DNA from: Burkholderia plantarii
GTDB taxonomy: Bacteria; Pseudomonadota; Gammaproteobacteria; Burkholderiales; Burkholderiaceae
Assembly: GCF_001411805.1 (NCBI RefSeq)
Contig: NZ_CP007213.1
Coordinates: forward strand, 1,922,001-1,986,000
Direction of reading: 5' to 3'
Length of the DNA: 64,000 nt
The notes below the pieces were generated by a model that worked only from the letters and a program-made list of their open reading frames with translations, was not told the DNA's origin and did not search any database. Every line of letters begins with the position of its first letter. The stretch's first letter is position 1. Below are positions 1 through 8,227 of this stretch, piece after piece. Made by a program: the position numbers and the translations under genes.

Positions 1-1577
1 GCCTGCCCGGCTACGAGGGCTACCTGAACGACCGCTCGCTGTCGGTCGCGCAACTGCTCAAGGACGCCGGCTATCACACCTACATGGCGGGCAAGTGGCA
101 CCTCGGCTCGGGCATCGTCGGCAGCGCCTCGGGCAGCGGCCAGACGCCCGACCAATGGGGCTTCGAGCACAGCTACGCGCTGCTCGGCGGCGCCGCCACC
201 AACCACTTCGCGCACGAGCCGGCCGGCTCGCAGAACTACACCGAGGACGGCCGCTACGTGCAGCCGGGCCAGCCCGGACAGCCGGGCGGCGCCGGCGGCA
301 ACCCGGCAGTGTTCTATTCGACCAACTTCTACACGCAGCGGCTGATCTCGTACATCGACGCGAATCACGGCGACGGCAAGCCGTTCTTCGCCTATGCGGC
401 CTACACCTCGCCGCACTGGCCGCTGCAGGTGCCCGACCCGTGGCTGCACAACTACACGGGCGTCTACGATGCCGGCTACGACGCGATCCGCAACGCGCGG
501 ATCGCGCGCCAGAAGGCGCTCGGCCTGATTCCGGCCGACTTCACGCCGTTCGAGGGCCTGCCCGAGACGCTGACGCGCTCGCCCGCCACCGCCAACAACG
601 GCACGCCGGCGGCGCGGTACATCAGCGCCGTGCATCCGGCCTCGGCCGGCTACAGCGACTACGGGCAGGGCAAGGTCGACAAGGCCTGGGCCAGCCTGTC
701 GCCGGCCGAGCGCCGCGCCCAGGCGCGCTACATGGAGATCTACGCCGGCATGGTCGAGAACCTCGACTACAACGTCGGCCTGCTGATCCAGCACCTGAAG
801 GACATCGGCGAATACGACAACACCTTCATCATGTTCCAGTCCGACAACGGCGCGGAAGGCTGGCCGATCGACTCGGGCGCCGACCCCACCGCCACCGACA
901 CCGCCAACGCGCAGGATCCGGTGTACTCGGCGCTCGGCACCGACAACGGCCTGCAGAACGCGCAGCGGCTGCAATACGGGCTGCGCTGGGCCGAGGTCAG
1001 CGCCACGCCGCTGCGGCTCTCGAAGGGCTATTCGGCCGAGGGCGGCGTGTCGGTGCCGGCGATCGTCCATCTGCCGGGGCAGAGCGGCGCGCTGCCGACG
1101 CTGAGCGTGTTCACGCACGTCACCGACGACACGGCCACCTTCCTCGACGTCGCGCGGGTCACGCCGCCGTCCGAGCCGGCCCCGCCGCTCGTCAACACGC
1201 TGACCGGCGTGGACGCGAACCGCGGCAAGGTGGTCTACGGCAACCGCTACGTGTATCCGGTCACCGGCAAGTCGCTGCTGCCGGTGCTGGCCGGCACCGC
1301 GAACGGCGCGGTCCACACCGAGCCGTTCGGCGACGAGGCCTACGGGCGCGCCTACCTGCGCAGCGCGGACGGCCGCTGGAAGGCGCTCTGGACCGAGCCG
1401 CCGCTCGGGCCGGCCGACGGCCACTGGCAGCTCTACGACCTCGCCACCGATCGCGGCGAGACCACCGACGTGTCGGCGCAGAACCCGGACGTGGTCGGCA
1501 CGCTGTTCGACCAGTGGAACGCCTACATGGCGCGCGTGGGCGGCGTCGAGCCGCTGCGGCCGGTCGGTTACTACTGA
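1..1577 (+). CDS. Arylsulfatase-type sulfatase, 5' end outside window
   Basis: Type I sulfatase that hydrolyses sulfate esters. The frame is open from base 3, so the start and the CxPxR motif whose Cys becomes formylglycine lie upstream of the window. Visible are the second sulfatase signature GKWHLG (bases 90-107) and a metal-binding SDNGAEG stretch near base 841. The C-terminal part (QLYDLATDRGETTDV) is the usual domain that ends sulfatases. The next gene, 7 bases downstream, is a formylglycine-generating enzyme, which is the maturase this family needs, so the pair is functionally matched. The substrate cannot be read from the sequence. The ends of the missing N-terminus are unknown; the family call is secure. 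Confidence 0.93.
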   Translation, partial: LPGYEGYLNDRSLSVAQLLKDAGYHTYMAGKWHLGSGIVGSASGSGQTPDQWGFEHSYALLGGAATNHFAHEPAGSQNYTEDGRYVQPGQPGQPGGAGGNPAVFYSTNFYTQRLISYIDANHGDGKPFFAYAAYTSPHWPLQVPDPWLHNYTGVYDAGYDAIRNARIARQKALGLIPADFTPFEGLPETLTRSPATANNGTPAARYISAVHPASAGYSDYGQGKVDKAWASLSPAERRAQARYMEIYAGMVENLDYNVGLLIQHLKDIGEYDNTFIMFQSDNGAEGWPIDSGADPTATDTANAQDPVYSALGTDNGLQNAQRLQYGLRWAEVSATPLRLSKGYSAEGGVSVPAIVHLPGQSGALPTLSVFTHVTDDTATFLDVARVTPPSEPAPPLVNTLTGVDANRGKVVYGNRYVYPVTGKSLLPVLAGTANGAVHTEPFGDEAYGRAYLRSADGRWKALWTEPPLGPADGHWQLYDLATDRGETTDVSAQNPDVVGTLFDQWNAYMARVGGVEPLRPVGYY

Positions 1578-1584
1578 GGCCGCG

Positions 1585-2634
1585 ATGCATTTTTCGACCA
1601 GGCTCGCGGCGGCCGGCGCCGTGCTGTTCGCGGCCGCCTTCGCGCTGTCTTATGCCATCGCCGGGCGCGCCGACGCGCCGGGCGCCGGGTTCGACGCGGC
1701 CAACCGCGGCCGCGCGCTCGCGCCGCTCGGCAGCGAACGGCAGTGCGAACGCTACTCGGGCGTGCCGGCCGGCTGGCGCGACGATCCGTTGGCCGGCATG
1801 GTGCATCTGCATGGCGGCGGCTTCGTGTTCGGCGGCACGCGCGGCTATCCCGACGAACGGCCGGCCGGCGACGGCCGCACGCGCGTGGCCGGCTTCTGGA
1901 TCGACCAGACCGACGTGACGATCGCCCAGTTCGCCGCGTTCGTGCGCGCCACCGGCTACGTGACCGAGGCCGAGCGGCAGGGCGGCGCGGCCGTGTTCCA
2001 TGTGCCGGATCGCGAGGAACTGAACGCGCGCGACCTGGCCTGGTGGAGCTGGGTGGACGGCGCGTCGTGGCGGCATCCGCGCGGTCCCGGCAGCGACGTC
2101 GACGGCCACGGCAACCTGCCGGTCACGCTCGTCACGCAGCACGACGCGCTGGCCTACGCGCGCTGGCTCGGCCGCGACCTGCCGACCGAGGCCGAATGGG
2201 AATACGCGGGCAAGGCCGGCCACGACGGCGCCGAACTCGACGCGGCGCCGGTGGACGCCGACGGCAAGCCGTCCGCGAACTACTGGCAGGGCGTGTTCCC
2301 GATCATCGACACGGCCGAGGACGGCCACGCCGGGCTGGCCCCGGTGGGCTGCTACGCGGCCAACGATTTCCGGCTCTACGACATGATCGGCAACGCCTGG
2401 GAATGGACGCGCGACGCCTACAGCGGCCCGCATCAATCGCATACCAACGGCGACACGGCGGCCGTCGCGCCGGCCGCGCTGCGCCACGACACGCCGATGG
2501 TGATCAAGGGCGGCTCGTTCCTCTGCGCGCGCGATTACTGCGTCCGCTATCGCGCTTCGTCGCGCGAGCAGCAGGAGGCGGATCTCGGGGCTTCGCATAT
2601 CGGCTTTCGGACCATCCTGAGGGATGCGTCGTGA
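1585..2634 (+). CDS. Formylglycine-generating enzyme (FGE/SUMF1 family)
   Basis: Copper- and oxygen-dependent FGE that converts the sulfatase CxPxR cysteine to formylglycine. 349 residues. An N-terminal hydrophobic segment (about residues 5-27) suggests export or membrane anchoring. The FGE-sulfatase fold motifs follow in order: DQTDVTIAQFAAF, LPTEAEWEYAGKAG, GNAWEWTRDAY and the C-terminal GGSFLCARDYC-VRYR. The last holds Cys314 and Cys319 in the C-x4-C pair that marks true aerobic FGEs and is missing from non-enzymatic relatives such as EgtB or carotenoid-type homologues. It sits 7 bases behind the sulfatase and its stop overlaps the next gene's GTG start, so co-translation is likely. Upstream of the fold there is an unusual HLHGGGFVFGGTRGYPDERP stretch, normal for the family's N-terminal loop. 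Confidence 0.92.
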   Translation: MHFSTRLAAAGAVLFAAAFALSYAIAGRADAPGAGFDAANRGRALAPLGSERQCERYSGVPAGWRDDPLAGMVHLHGGGFVFGGTRGYPDERPAGDGRTRVAGFWIDQTDVTIAQFAAFVRATGYVTEAERQGGAAVFHVPDREELNARDLAWWSWVDGASWRHPRGPGSDVDGHGNLPVTLVTQHDALAYARWLGRDLPTEAEWEYAGKAGHDGAELDAAPVDADGKPSANYWQGVFPIIDTAEDGHAGLAPVGCYAANDFRLYDMIGNAWEWTRDAYSGPHQSHTNGDTAAVAPAALRHDTPMVIKGGSFLCARDYCVRYRASSREQQEADLGASHIGFRTILRDAS

Positions 2635-3578
2635 GGGAGGCGGCGGGTATCGCGCGTCGATGGTGTTCGGCGGGGCGCCCGGGCGGCGGGGGGGATGGGC
2701 GCGTGGCGCTTCGCGTCGGGCTCGTCGGCGTGCTGCTTGCCGTGGCCGGGCAGGCGGCGGCCGCGTCAGGCCCGCTGGTGGAACCGCTCGGGCTGGTTCC
2801 GGCAGTGTCGTCGGCGTCGTCCGTCTCGCTTCCGGCGCCCGCGCTGGCAGCGGTGCCGACGGCACCATTGCGGCTCGGCGTGACGCCCGGCCCGCGAGCC
2901 GAGATCTTCGCGGAGGTGAAGCGCGTGGCCGCCGCGCGCGGGCTGCCGCTCGACATCGTCGTGTTCGACGACGCGACCCGCATCGACGCCGCGCTCGCGG
3001 CGGGCCGCCTCGACGCGGCGAGCTTCGAGGACGCGCGCCAGCTGGCCGCCGCGCGGCGCGCCCACGGCTATGCGCTCGGCAACGTCGCCACCACCGTCAC
3101 GCTGCCGCTGGCGCTCTATTCGCGCCGGCTCACCGGCCTGAACCAGCTGCAGCCGGGCGCGCGCGTGGTGATTCCCGCCGAGCCGCGGGCCGCGGCGCGC
3201 GCGCTGGTGCTGCTGCAGAACGAGACGCTGCTGACGCTGCGCGACGGCGCCGGGCTCGACGCGACACCGCATGACATCACCGGCAACCGGCTCGGGCTGC
3301 GCATCGTCACGCGTCCGGCCAGGCAACTGTTCGCGGCGCTCGACGCCGCCGCGCTGGTGGCGATGGATCGCGAGACGGCGGCACGCGCGGGCCTGCAGCC
3401 GGGGCGCGACAGCATCGGCATCGAGGACGCGCGCTCGCCGTTCGCCGACGTGCTGGCCGTGCGCGACGCCGACCGCGCGCGGCCCTGGGTGCGCGAGCTG
3501 ATCGCCGCCTGTCATTCCGACGAGATCGCGCATTTCATCCTGGTCCGCTATCAGGACTCGGTGCGGCGCCCATGGTGA
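2631..3578 (+). CDS. MetQ/NlpA-like ABC substrate-binding protein
   Basis: Periplasmic binding protein of the NlpA/MetQ type. The mature part begins near LRLGVTPGPRAEIFAEV, very like the MetQ opening (VGVTPGPHAEI), followed by an alternation typical of a two-lobed binding protein (DAASFEDARQLAAA, ITGNRLGLRIV, DRETAARAGLQPG). The GTG at 2631 overlaps the preceding stop (GTGA) and has GAGGGA upstream. An alternative GTG at 2703 would put the hydrophobic signal peptide (VGLVGVLLAVAGQAAAA) right at the N-terminus and is also reasonable. No lipobox Cys is seen, unlike most NlpA lipoproteins. No ABC ATPase or permease is adjacent. In a sulfatase/FGE operon the ligand may be a sulfur compound rather than methionine; that is inference. 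Confidence 0.75.
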   Translation: MREAAGIARRWCSAGRPGGGGDGRVALRVGLVGVLLAVAGQAAAASGPLVEPLGLVPAVSSASSVSLPAPALAAVPTAPLRLGVTPGPRAEIFAEVKRVAAARGLPLDIVVFDDATRIDAALAAGRLDAASFEDARQLAAARRAHGYALGNVATTVTLPLALYSRRLTGLNQLQPGARVVIPAEPRAAARALVLLQNETLLTLRDGAGLDATPHDITGNRLGLRIVTRPARQLFAALDAAALVAMDRETAARAGLQPGRDSIGIEDARSPFADVLAVRDADRARPWVRELIAACHSDEIAHFILVRYQDSVRRPW

Positions 3579-4540
3579 CGGCCGCGGCAGCCGGGCCGCC
3601 CGCTTCGTTCTCGCTGGCCTGCCATGCCTGCGGGCGCTGCTGCAACAGCGCGCCGGCGCTGTCGATGCGCGAGCTGTTCCGGCATCGCGAACGCTTCGCC
3701 GCCTGTCTCGCGATCGGCCGCGTGGCGCGCCGCCGGCCCGGCGAGCGCGTGCGGACCGGCGGCCACGAGCAAGTGCTCGATGCCAACGATGCCGACTCCT
3801 GCAACGCGCTGGCCGACACATTGTTCGTGCGAACCGCGCCGGGGCGGGACTGGCTCGCGCTGACGGCGCAGGGTTTCGACTATCCGTCGCTCGATCGCTG
3901 TCCGGCGCTGGCCGGCGACGGGCGCTGCTCGCTGCACGAGGCGGGCAAGCCGGCGATCTGCGAGGCGGTGCCGCTCGATCCGCTCGCGCCGGACCGGCTG
4001 CAGCCGCTGGTGCTGGCCGCGCGGCGCGACACGGCCGTCTGGTTCGGCGCGGGCTGCCTGCACGATGCGCCGGCGGCGGGCGCGATGCCGCTCGTCGAAG
4101 CGGGGCGCGTGGCGGCGCCGGCGGCGCTCGACGCTTACCGCGAGGCGCTGCGCGTCGAGCGCGCCATCTGGCGCGACGCGGTGGCCGCGCGACTGCTCGC
4201 GAGCGGGGCCGGCTGGGCGCGCAGCTGGGCGCAACTGGCGCCGGGCGCGCGCCTGACGATCCCGGTGGTGCCGGCGCTGCTCGAGATCGCGCGCGTCTCG
4301 GCGCGCTGCCGCGACGCCTGCATCGAGGTCGCCGACTGTCAGCAGCGCCTGATCGCCACGATGATCGAGACGGCGCTCGCGCGCCGGCGCGCCGACGATC
4401 GCGAGGCCACGCGCGAGCTGCGAGGGTTCGCCGAGGCCCTCGTTCGGCTGCGGCGCGAACTCGGCTCGGCCGCGTTCACGGCCTCGGCTCACGCGGCGGT
4501 CGACGCGAACGCCGTCGAGGCGTGGCTCGGCGTGGCCTGA
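3572..4540 (+). CDS. YkgJ-family cysteine-cluster protein
   Basis: 322 residues with the hallmark CxxCxxCC cluster (C17, C20, C23, C24 in CHACGRCCN) plus downstream cysteines (DRCPALAGDGRCSLH, PAICEAVPL, GAGCLHD) that complete a predicted Zn/Fe-S binding domain shared with YkgJ and FliB. YkgJ proteins have no settled biochemical role; FliB-type members methylate flagellin lysines but nothing here points to flagella. The ATG overlaps the previous gene by 7 bases (ATGGTGA), so it belongs to the sulfatase-FGE-NlpA operon. The last ~170 residues are helical and Arg-rich without a recognised domain. The operon ends here and no terminator is obvious downstream. Confidence 0.82.
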   Translation: MVTAAAAGPPASFSLACHACGRCCNSAPALSMRELFRHRERFAACLAIGRVARRRPGERVRTGGHEQVLDANDADSCNALADTLFVRTAPGRDWLALTAQGFDYPSLDRCPALAGDGRCSLHEAGKPAICEAVPLDPLAPDRLQPLVLAARRDTAVWFGAGCLHDAPAAGAMPLVEAGRVAAPAALDAYREALRVERAIWRDAVAARLLASGAGWARSWAQLAPGARLTIPVVPALLEIARVSARCRDACIEVADCQQRLIATMIETALARRRADDREATRELRGFAEALVRLRRELGSAAFTASAHAAVDANAVEAWLGVA

Positions 4541-4943
4541 GGCGGCGACGCGCAGGGCAAGCGCCGTTGCGCGACGAGATGGCGGCGCGACCGGGGGCTG
4601 GCGAGGGTGCCGGGCTCCGGCGCTGTCAGTGCTTTCCGTGTCCGCTCGTGTATGTCCAGTCCGATGACGAACGCCACGTTCGCGTCGGCCTCGGGCGTGC
4701 TGGCCGGGGTGGGCGCGCATGGCTCGCCGATCCTTCCGGCGGGGCAGCGACGCCGCGCCGACGGCATGTGGAAAGCGCGGGGCGCGAGATCCGTCGCCCG
4801 CGTCCCGCGTCGACGCAAAAACGAGGTCGGATCCCGTTCGATGCGATCACGTCGGTTTCCATGCGCAAACCGCCCGGGTTCGCGGCTGACGCGGCCTTGC
4901 GTCCGTTATGACCGCCGATGATATCCGTATCGCTTTTGCTTCG
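4541..4943. other. Intergenic region, no gene seen
   Basis: About 400 bases between the YkgJ gene and the TauD-type promoter. Short open frames exist on both strands but none has a convincing ribosome site, codon bias or recognisable product. The 3' half becomes less G+C rich as it approaches the promoter at 4944-4972. I see no terminator hairpin with a T run. Confidence 0.5.
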
Positions 4944-4972
4944 TTGTCATGGCGCGGCCGCGGCCGTAGATT
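4944..4972 (+). promoter_or_regulatory. Sigma-70-type promoter of the TauD-type gene
   Basis: TTGTCA (4944-4949), a 17-base spacer, then TAGATT (4967-4972). A start of transcription near 4979 would leave a leader of about 25 bases before the GTG at 5003. The same architecture, with the same bases TTGA-y-GTTTT after the -10, recurs at 7224-7252 before the ATPase gene, which strengthens both calls. A regulator such as CysB or SsuR would be expected for a sulfur-scavenging operon but I cannot identify its site. Confidence 0.5.
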
Positions 4973-5002
4973 GACGTTTTCGTTTCGCTGGGATCGTAGA
5001 AC

Positions 5003-5932
5003 GTGAGCGCGTCCGCCGTTTTTGCCTCTTCCCCCTCCGTCCCGGCCGCGGCCGGCCGGTTTTCCGACAATGCGTCCGGGGGCGGGTTCGACATCGTGCC
5101 GTTCGACGGCCCGCTCGGCGCCGAGGTCATCGGCCTCGATCTCTCGCAGCCGCTCGGCGACGCCGCGTTCGCGCGCATCCATCGCGCCCATCTCGATCAT
5201 CACGTGCTGGTGTTCCGCGAGCAGCGCATCACGCCCGACCAGCAGGTGGCGTTCAGCCGCCGCTTCGGCCCGCTGCAGATCCACGTGCTGCACCAGTTCG
5301 CGCTGCCCGGGCATCCCGAGGTGCTGATCGTGTCGAACATCGTCGAAGACGGCAAGCCGATCGGCCTGGGCGACGCCGGCCATTTCTGGCATTCGGACCT
5401 CTCGTACAAGGAGAAGCCGAGCCTGGGCTCGCTGCTGCATGCGCAGGAGCTGCCGGCCGAGGGCGGCGACACGCTGTTCGCGAACATGCACCTGGCCTGG
5501 GACACGCTGCCCGACGCGCTGAAGCGGGCCGTGCAGGGGCGCCGCGCCGAGCACACCTATCTCGCGCGCTATGCCGAGCTGCAGGCGCGCAGCCCGTGGC
5601 GGCCGAACCTGAGCGCCGAGCAGATCGCGCAGGTCAAGGCGGTCGAGCAGCCGATCGTGCGCACGCATCCGGAAACGGGCCGCCGCGCGCTGTTCGTCAG
5701 CGAGCATTTCACGACGCGCATCGTCGGCCTGCCCGAGGACGAGAGCCGCGCGCTGCTCGACGAGCTGTTCGCCCACAGCGTGCGCGACGCGTTCGTCTAC
5801 CGCCACCAGTGGCGCGATCACGATCTGGTGTTCTGGGACAACCGCTCGCTGATGCATCTGGCGGCCGGCACGCCCGACCACCTGCGCCGCAAGCTGTATC
5901 GCACCACGATCGAAGGCGACGTGCCGGTCTGA
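5003..5932 (+). CDS. TauD/TfdA-family Fe(II)/2-oxoglutarate dioxygenase
   Basis: 309 residues. Iron-binding facial triad visible as H130-x-D132 (in FWHSD) and the distal H285 (in NRSLMHLA), with the 2-oxoglutarate-binding Arg expected in the following RRKLYRTT segment. Family members hydroxylate taurine, alkylsulfonates, sulfate esters or phenoxyacetates next to a heteroatom, releasing sulfite or an aldehyde. The neighbouring aliphatic-sulfonate-type ABC importer suggests organosulfur use (tauD, atsK or ssuD-like role), which is inference. The start is a GTG with only a weak purine tract (TAGAA) before it; no ATG is available before the conserved domain. Confidence 0.88.
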   Translation: MSASAVFASSPSVPAAAGRFSDNASGGGFDIVPFDGPLGAEVIGLDLSQPLGDAAFARIHRAHLDHHVLVFREQRITPDQQVAFSRRFGPLQIHVLHQFALPGHPEVLIVSNIVEDGKPIGLGDAGHFWHSDLSYKEKPSLGSLLHAQELPAEGGDTLFANMHLAWDTLPDALKRAVQGRRAEHTYLARYAELQARSPWRPNLSAEQIAQVKAVEQPIVRTHPETGRRALFVSEHFTTRIVGLPEDESRALLDELFAHSVRDAFVYRHQWRDHDLVFWDNRSLMHLAAGTPDHLRRKLYRTTIEGDVPV

Positions 5933-6120
5933 TTCGCCTGATTCGTTCGATGGCGGCGGCGCACGCCGCCGAGCGTCCGCGCGCCGGCAACCGGTTCACC
6001 GCCGGCCGCGTCGCCGTGGTCGGCGCGGTCGCGGCTTCGCATGCCGCGCCGCCGGCCCGCGCGTGCCGCCGTCTCCGTCCCGCCATTTCCCCGTTTTCTT
6101 CAGCCGCCGAGAGGTTCCCG

Positions 6121-7176
6121 ATGTCGTTTCCGTTCCGCGCCACGCTCGCGCGCACCACGCTTCACGCGCGCCGCACGGCCGCCGCGTTCGTCGCCGCCAC
6201 GGTGGCCGCGGCCGGCCTCGGCGCCGCCGCGCCCGCTCATGCCGAGGGCACGATCCGGATCGCCGAGCAGTTCGGCGTCGTGTACCTGATGCTGAACGTC
6301 GCGCGCGACCAGCACCTGATCGAGCAGGAGGGCAAGAAGGAAGGCATCGACATCCAGGTGGACTGGGTCAAGCTGTCGGGCGGCGCGGCCGTGAACGACG
6401 CGCTGCTGTCCGGCGCCGTCGACATCGCCGGCGCGGGCACCGGCCCGCTGATGACGGTATGGGACCGCACGCGCGGGCACCAGGACGTGAAGGGCGTGGC
6501 CTCGCTCGGCAACCTGCCGTACTACCTCGTCAGCAACGATCCGGCCGTGAAGACGATCGCCGATTTCACCGCCAAGGACCGCATCGCGGTGCCGGCGGTG
6601 GGCGTGTCGGTGCAGTCGCGCGTGCTGCAGTACGCGGCCGCGAAGCAGTGGGGCGACAAGTCGTTCGACCGGCTCGACAAGCTCACGCAGGCGATCCCGC
6701 ATCCCGACGCGGCCGCCGCGATCATCGCCAACAGCAGCGTGATCACCGGCCACTTCGGCAATCCGCCGTTCCAGCAGCAGGAGCTGGCCGGCAACCCGAA
6801 GGCGCACGTCGTGCTGAATTCCTACGACGTGCTCGGCGGCCCGAGTTCGGCCACGGTGCTGTACGCGACCTCGAAGTTCCGCGACGCGAACCCGAAGACC
6901 TACCGCGCGTTCGTGGCGGCGCTGGCCGACGCGGCGAAACTGATCGCGGCCGATCCCGAGCGCGCGGCCGACATCTACATCCGCGTGAACCAGTCGAAGA
7001 TCGATCGCGCGCTGCTGCTGAAGATCCTGCGCGACCCGCAGGTGCAGTTCAAGACGGCGCCGCAGAACACGCTCGGCCTCGCGCAGTTCATGTATCGCGT
7101 GGGCGCGATCCGTCACGAGCCGAAATCGGTCCACGACTATTTCTTCGACGATCCGGCCACGCAGGGCGGCAGCTGA
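6121..7176 (+). CDS. ABC transporter periplasmic binding protein, SsuA/TauA (NMT1) type
   Basis: 351 residues. A signal peptide runs to about residue 40 (AAGLGAAAPAHA, then EGTIRIAEQFG). The mature protein has NMT1/SsuA features: DIQVDWVKLSGGAAVNDALL, GAVDIAGAGTGPL, and KTIADFTAKDRIAVPAVGVS. It would capture a sulfonate, sulfate ester or similar small ligand and deliver it to the permease encoded downstream. The chosen ATG has GAGAGG 6-11 bases upstream and sits directly before the signal sequence. It lies 188 bases behind the dioxygenase and 109 bases before the ATPase gene, which has its own promoter-like element. Confidence 0.9.
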   Translation: MSFPFRATLARTTLHARRTAAAFVAATVAAAGLGAAAPAHAEGTIRIAEQFGVVYLMLNVARDQHLIEQEGKKEGIDIQVDWVKLSGGAAVNDALLSGAVDIAGAGTGPLMTVWDRTRGHQDVKGVASLGNLPYYLVSNDPAVKTIADFTAKDRIAVPAVGVSVQSRVLQYAAAKQWGDKSFDRLDKLTQAIPHPDAAAAIIANSSVITGHFGNPPFQQQELAGNPKAHVVLNSYDVLGGPSSATVLYATSKFRDANPKTYRAFVAALADAAKLIAADPERAADIYIRVNQSKIDRALLLKILRDPQVQFKTAPQNTLGLAQFMYRVGAIRHEPKSVHDYFFDDPATQGGS

Positions 7177-7223
7177 GCGCCGCGCTTATCGGCGCGCGGC
7201 ATTTGGATAGCGGCAATGATTGG

Positions 7224-7252
7224 TTGGGATCGCCCGCGCGCGCCGGTATGTT
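7224..7252 (+). promoter_or_regulatory. Second copy of the TauD-type promoter, before the ATPase gene
   Basis: TTGGGA (7224-7229), 17-base spacer, TATGTT (7247-7252), followed by TTGATGTTTT. Spacing and downstream bases match the element at 4944-4972. It would start a transcript near 7259 carrying only the ATPase and permease genes, separating their expression from the binding protein upstream. Confidence 0.45.
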
Positions 7253-7285
7253 GATGTTTTGTCTGTCGCATTGTCGAGGTGGAGC

Positions 7286-8227
7286 ATGAATCTGTCGAAC
7301 GCCTGGCCGGCGCCGCGCGCCGCGCGTACCGCCAATGGCGCCGAACCGGCGGCACGCGCCGGCGCGCGCCTCGATGCGGGCGCACCGCCGGCGGCAGTCT
7401 CCAGGCCGGACGCGGCGGCGGGCGAGCCGATCCTGGCCGTCGATCGCGTCACGCTCGAATACCGCACCGGCGAGCGCGTCGTTCGCGCCACCCAGCGCGT
7501 GAGTTTCGAGGTCGATCACGGCGACCGCTTCGTGCTGCTCGGGCCGTCCGGCTGCGGGAAATCCACCTTGCTGAAGGCGGTGGCCGGCTTCGTCGAACCG
7601 GCGGCGGGCGGGATCGCGCTGGACGGCCGGCGCATTGCCGGGCCGGGCGTGGACCGCGTGGCCGTGTTCCAGGAGTTCGACCAGCTGCCGCCGTGGAAGA
7701 CGGTGCTCGAGAACATCGCGTTTCCGCTGCGCGTGGCGCGCCGGCTCTCGCGCGCCGAGGCGAACGAGCGCGCGCGGCATTATCTCGACAAGGTCGGGCT
7801 CGCGGCGTTCGCGAACGCCTATCCGCACACGCTGTCGGGCGGCATGAAGCAGCGCGTCGCGATCGCGCGCGCGCTCGCCATGCAGCCGCGCGTGCTGCTG
7901 ATGGACGAGCCGTTCGCCGCGCTCGACGCCCTCACGCGCCGCAAGATGCAGGAGGAACTGCTGCGACTGTGGGACGACGCGCGCTTCACGCTGCTGTTCG
8001 TCACGCACTCGATCGAGGAGGCGCTGGTGGTCGGCAACCGCATCCTGCTGCTGTCGCCGCATCCGGGCCGCGTGCGGGCCGAGCTGAACAGCGAACGGTT
8101 CGCGCTCGACAGCATCGGCAGCGACGATTTCCAGCGCAGCGTCGCGCGTATCCATCACCTGCTGTTCGACACGCCCGGGTCGGCCGGACCGGTCGATACC
8201 GAAACCGCTCCGGAGGCCCGCGCATGA
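7286..8227 (+). CDS. ABC transporter ATPase, SsuB/TauB type
   Basis: 313 residues. Walker A GPSGCGKST, Q-loop FQEFDQLPPW, signature LSGGMKQR, Walker B LLMDEPFAALD and the switch His in VTHSIEEA are all intact, in the spacing of nitrate/sulfonate/taurine importers. An N-terminal extension of about 45 residues before the ATPase core is Ala/Arg-rich and unusual in length. The ATG at 7286 is chosen because AGGTGGAG lies just upstream. Its stop overlaps the permease start (ATGA). Confidence 0.93.
   Translation: MNLSNAWPAPRAARTANGAEPAARAGARLDAGAPPAAVSRPDAAAGEPILAVDRVTLEYRTGERVVRATQRVSFEVDHGDRFVLLGPSGCGKSTLLKAVAGFVEPAAGGIALDGRRIAGPGVDRVAVFQEFDQLPPWKTVLENIAFPLRVARRLSRAEANERARHYLDKVGLAAFANAYPHTLSGGMKQRVAIARALAMQPRVLLMDEPFAALDALTRRKMQEELLRLWDDARFTLLFVTHSIEEALVVGNRILLLSPHPGRVRAELNSERFALDSIGSDDFQRSVARIHHLLFDTPGSAGPVDTETAPEARA

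Noticed and set aside
4607..4921. Open frame in the gap before the TauD-type gene
   Set aside because: No ribosome site, low-complexity Arg/Ser-rich product and overlap with other open frames of equal quality.
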